Source of the DNA: Candidatus Cloacimonadota bacterium
Lineage (GTDB): Bacteria > Cloacimonadota > Cloacimonadia > Cloacimonadales > Cloacimonadaceae
Reading direction: 5' to 3'
Assembly: GCA_023230795.1 (NCBI GenBank)
Contig: JALNWR010000167.1
Location: forward strand, 1 to 5,685
Length of the DNA stretch: 5,685 nucleotides
The translations under genes and the position numbers were made by a program. Below the pieces are notes generated by a model. The model had not been told where the DNA came from. It searched no databases and saw only the letters and a program-made list of their open reading frames with translations. Position 1 is the first letter of the stretch, and every line of letters starts with the position of its first letter. Positions 5,521 to 5,685 of the stretch are shown here, piece after piece.

Positions 5521-5685
5521 CTGCTTTCACGTAAAATGCGGTGTCAGCTTTGAGCACAAAATATAAGACCGTTGAACATTCCATCCATTGAGTCTGAGAA
5601 AGTGACCCGATGATGATTTTACAGAAATTTTAGCCAATTTTCATCATTATTGTCCAAATTTGCTGTTTTTAGCCCTTAAAATGCC

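Larger units (their letters stand above)
5151..5685. other. Noncoding region upstream of the activator gene
   Basis: No supported gene in 535 bp. All three minus-strand frames entering from the right edge hit stops within 40 nt. The open frames over 5163-5441 (plus) and 5151-5393 (minus) lack start signals and cross the palindromes. The region holds a GTAG-flanked palindrome pair (5307-5403) and a long inverted repeat (5448-5520). Between about 5521 and 5685 I see only AT-rich sequence with weak repeats (ATGATGA / TCATCAT arms). I find no sigma-54-type site here. A TATAAT on the minus strand (5255-5250) lacks a good -35 box, so the activator's own promoter is unresolved. Confidence 0.65.

Overview
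The window looks like chromosomal DNA of a Gram-negative bacterium of the FCB group. Candidatus Cloacimonadota (WWE1) is my best guess. The reasons are secreted proteins with short signal peptides followed by beta-sandwich, FN3 and CARDB-like modules, an FGE-sulfatase-fold protein used as a secreted module, a sigma-54 activator with TPR repeats in place of a receiver domain, and several palindromic elements between genes. This assignment rests on recalled protein style and not on a marker gene, so it is moderate at best.

Every supported gene is on the minus strand and reads right to left. From the right: 5151-5685 is noncoding and carries a 21-bp inverted repeat (5448-5520) and a pair of inverted GTAG-flanked palindromes (5307-5403) of the REP/BIME type. 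A 703-residue sigma-54-dependent activator follows (5150 to 3039; TPR repeats, AAA+ domain, Fis-type HTH). Its start is placed well inside a longer open frame because of a good ribosome binding site. Next is a 292-bp intergenic region with a well-formed -24/-12 (sigma-54) promoter at 2841-2826 and, 130-170 bp upstream of its predicted start point, a cluster of TGATCA/TTGACC motifs at the usual distance of an enhancer site. The promoter faces a small unrecognised ORF (2746-2423), a leader hairpin (2376-2404) and a secreted FN3 + FGE-fold protein (2322-1252). After a 295-bp gap with another strong hairpin (1100-1143) comes the N-terminal 318 residues of a second secreted protein (956 to the left edge).

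The simplest reading is a local circuit. A TPR-containing, one-component sigma-54 activator binds next to its own gene and switches on a short downstream unit that ends in an exported FGE-fold protein, perhaps also affecting the exported protein beyond. The sequence shows the activator's motifs, the promoter spacing and the signal peptides directly. That this activator acts on this promoter is inference.
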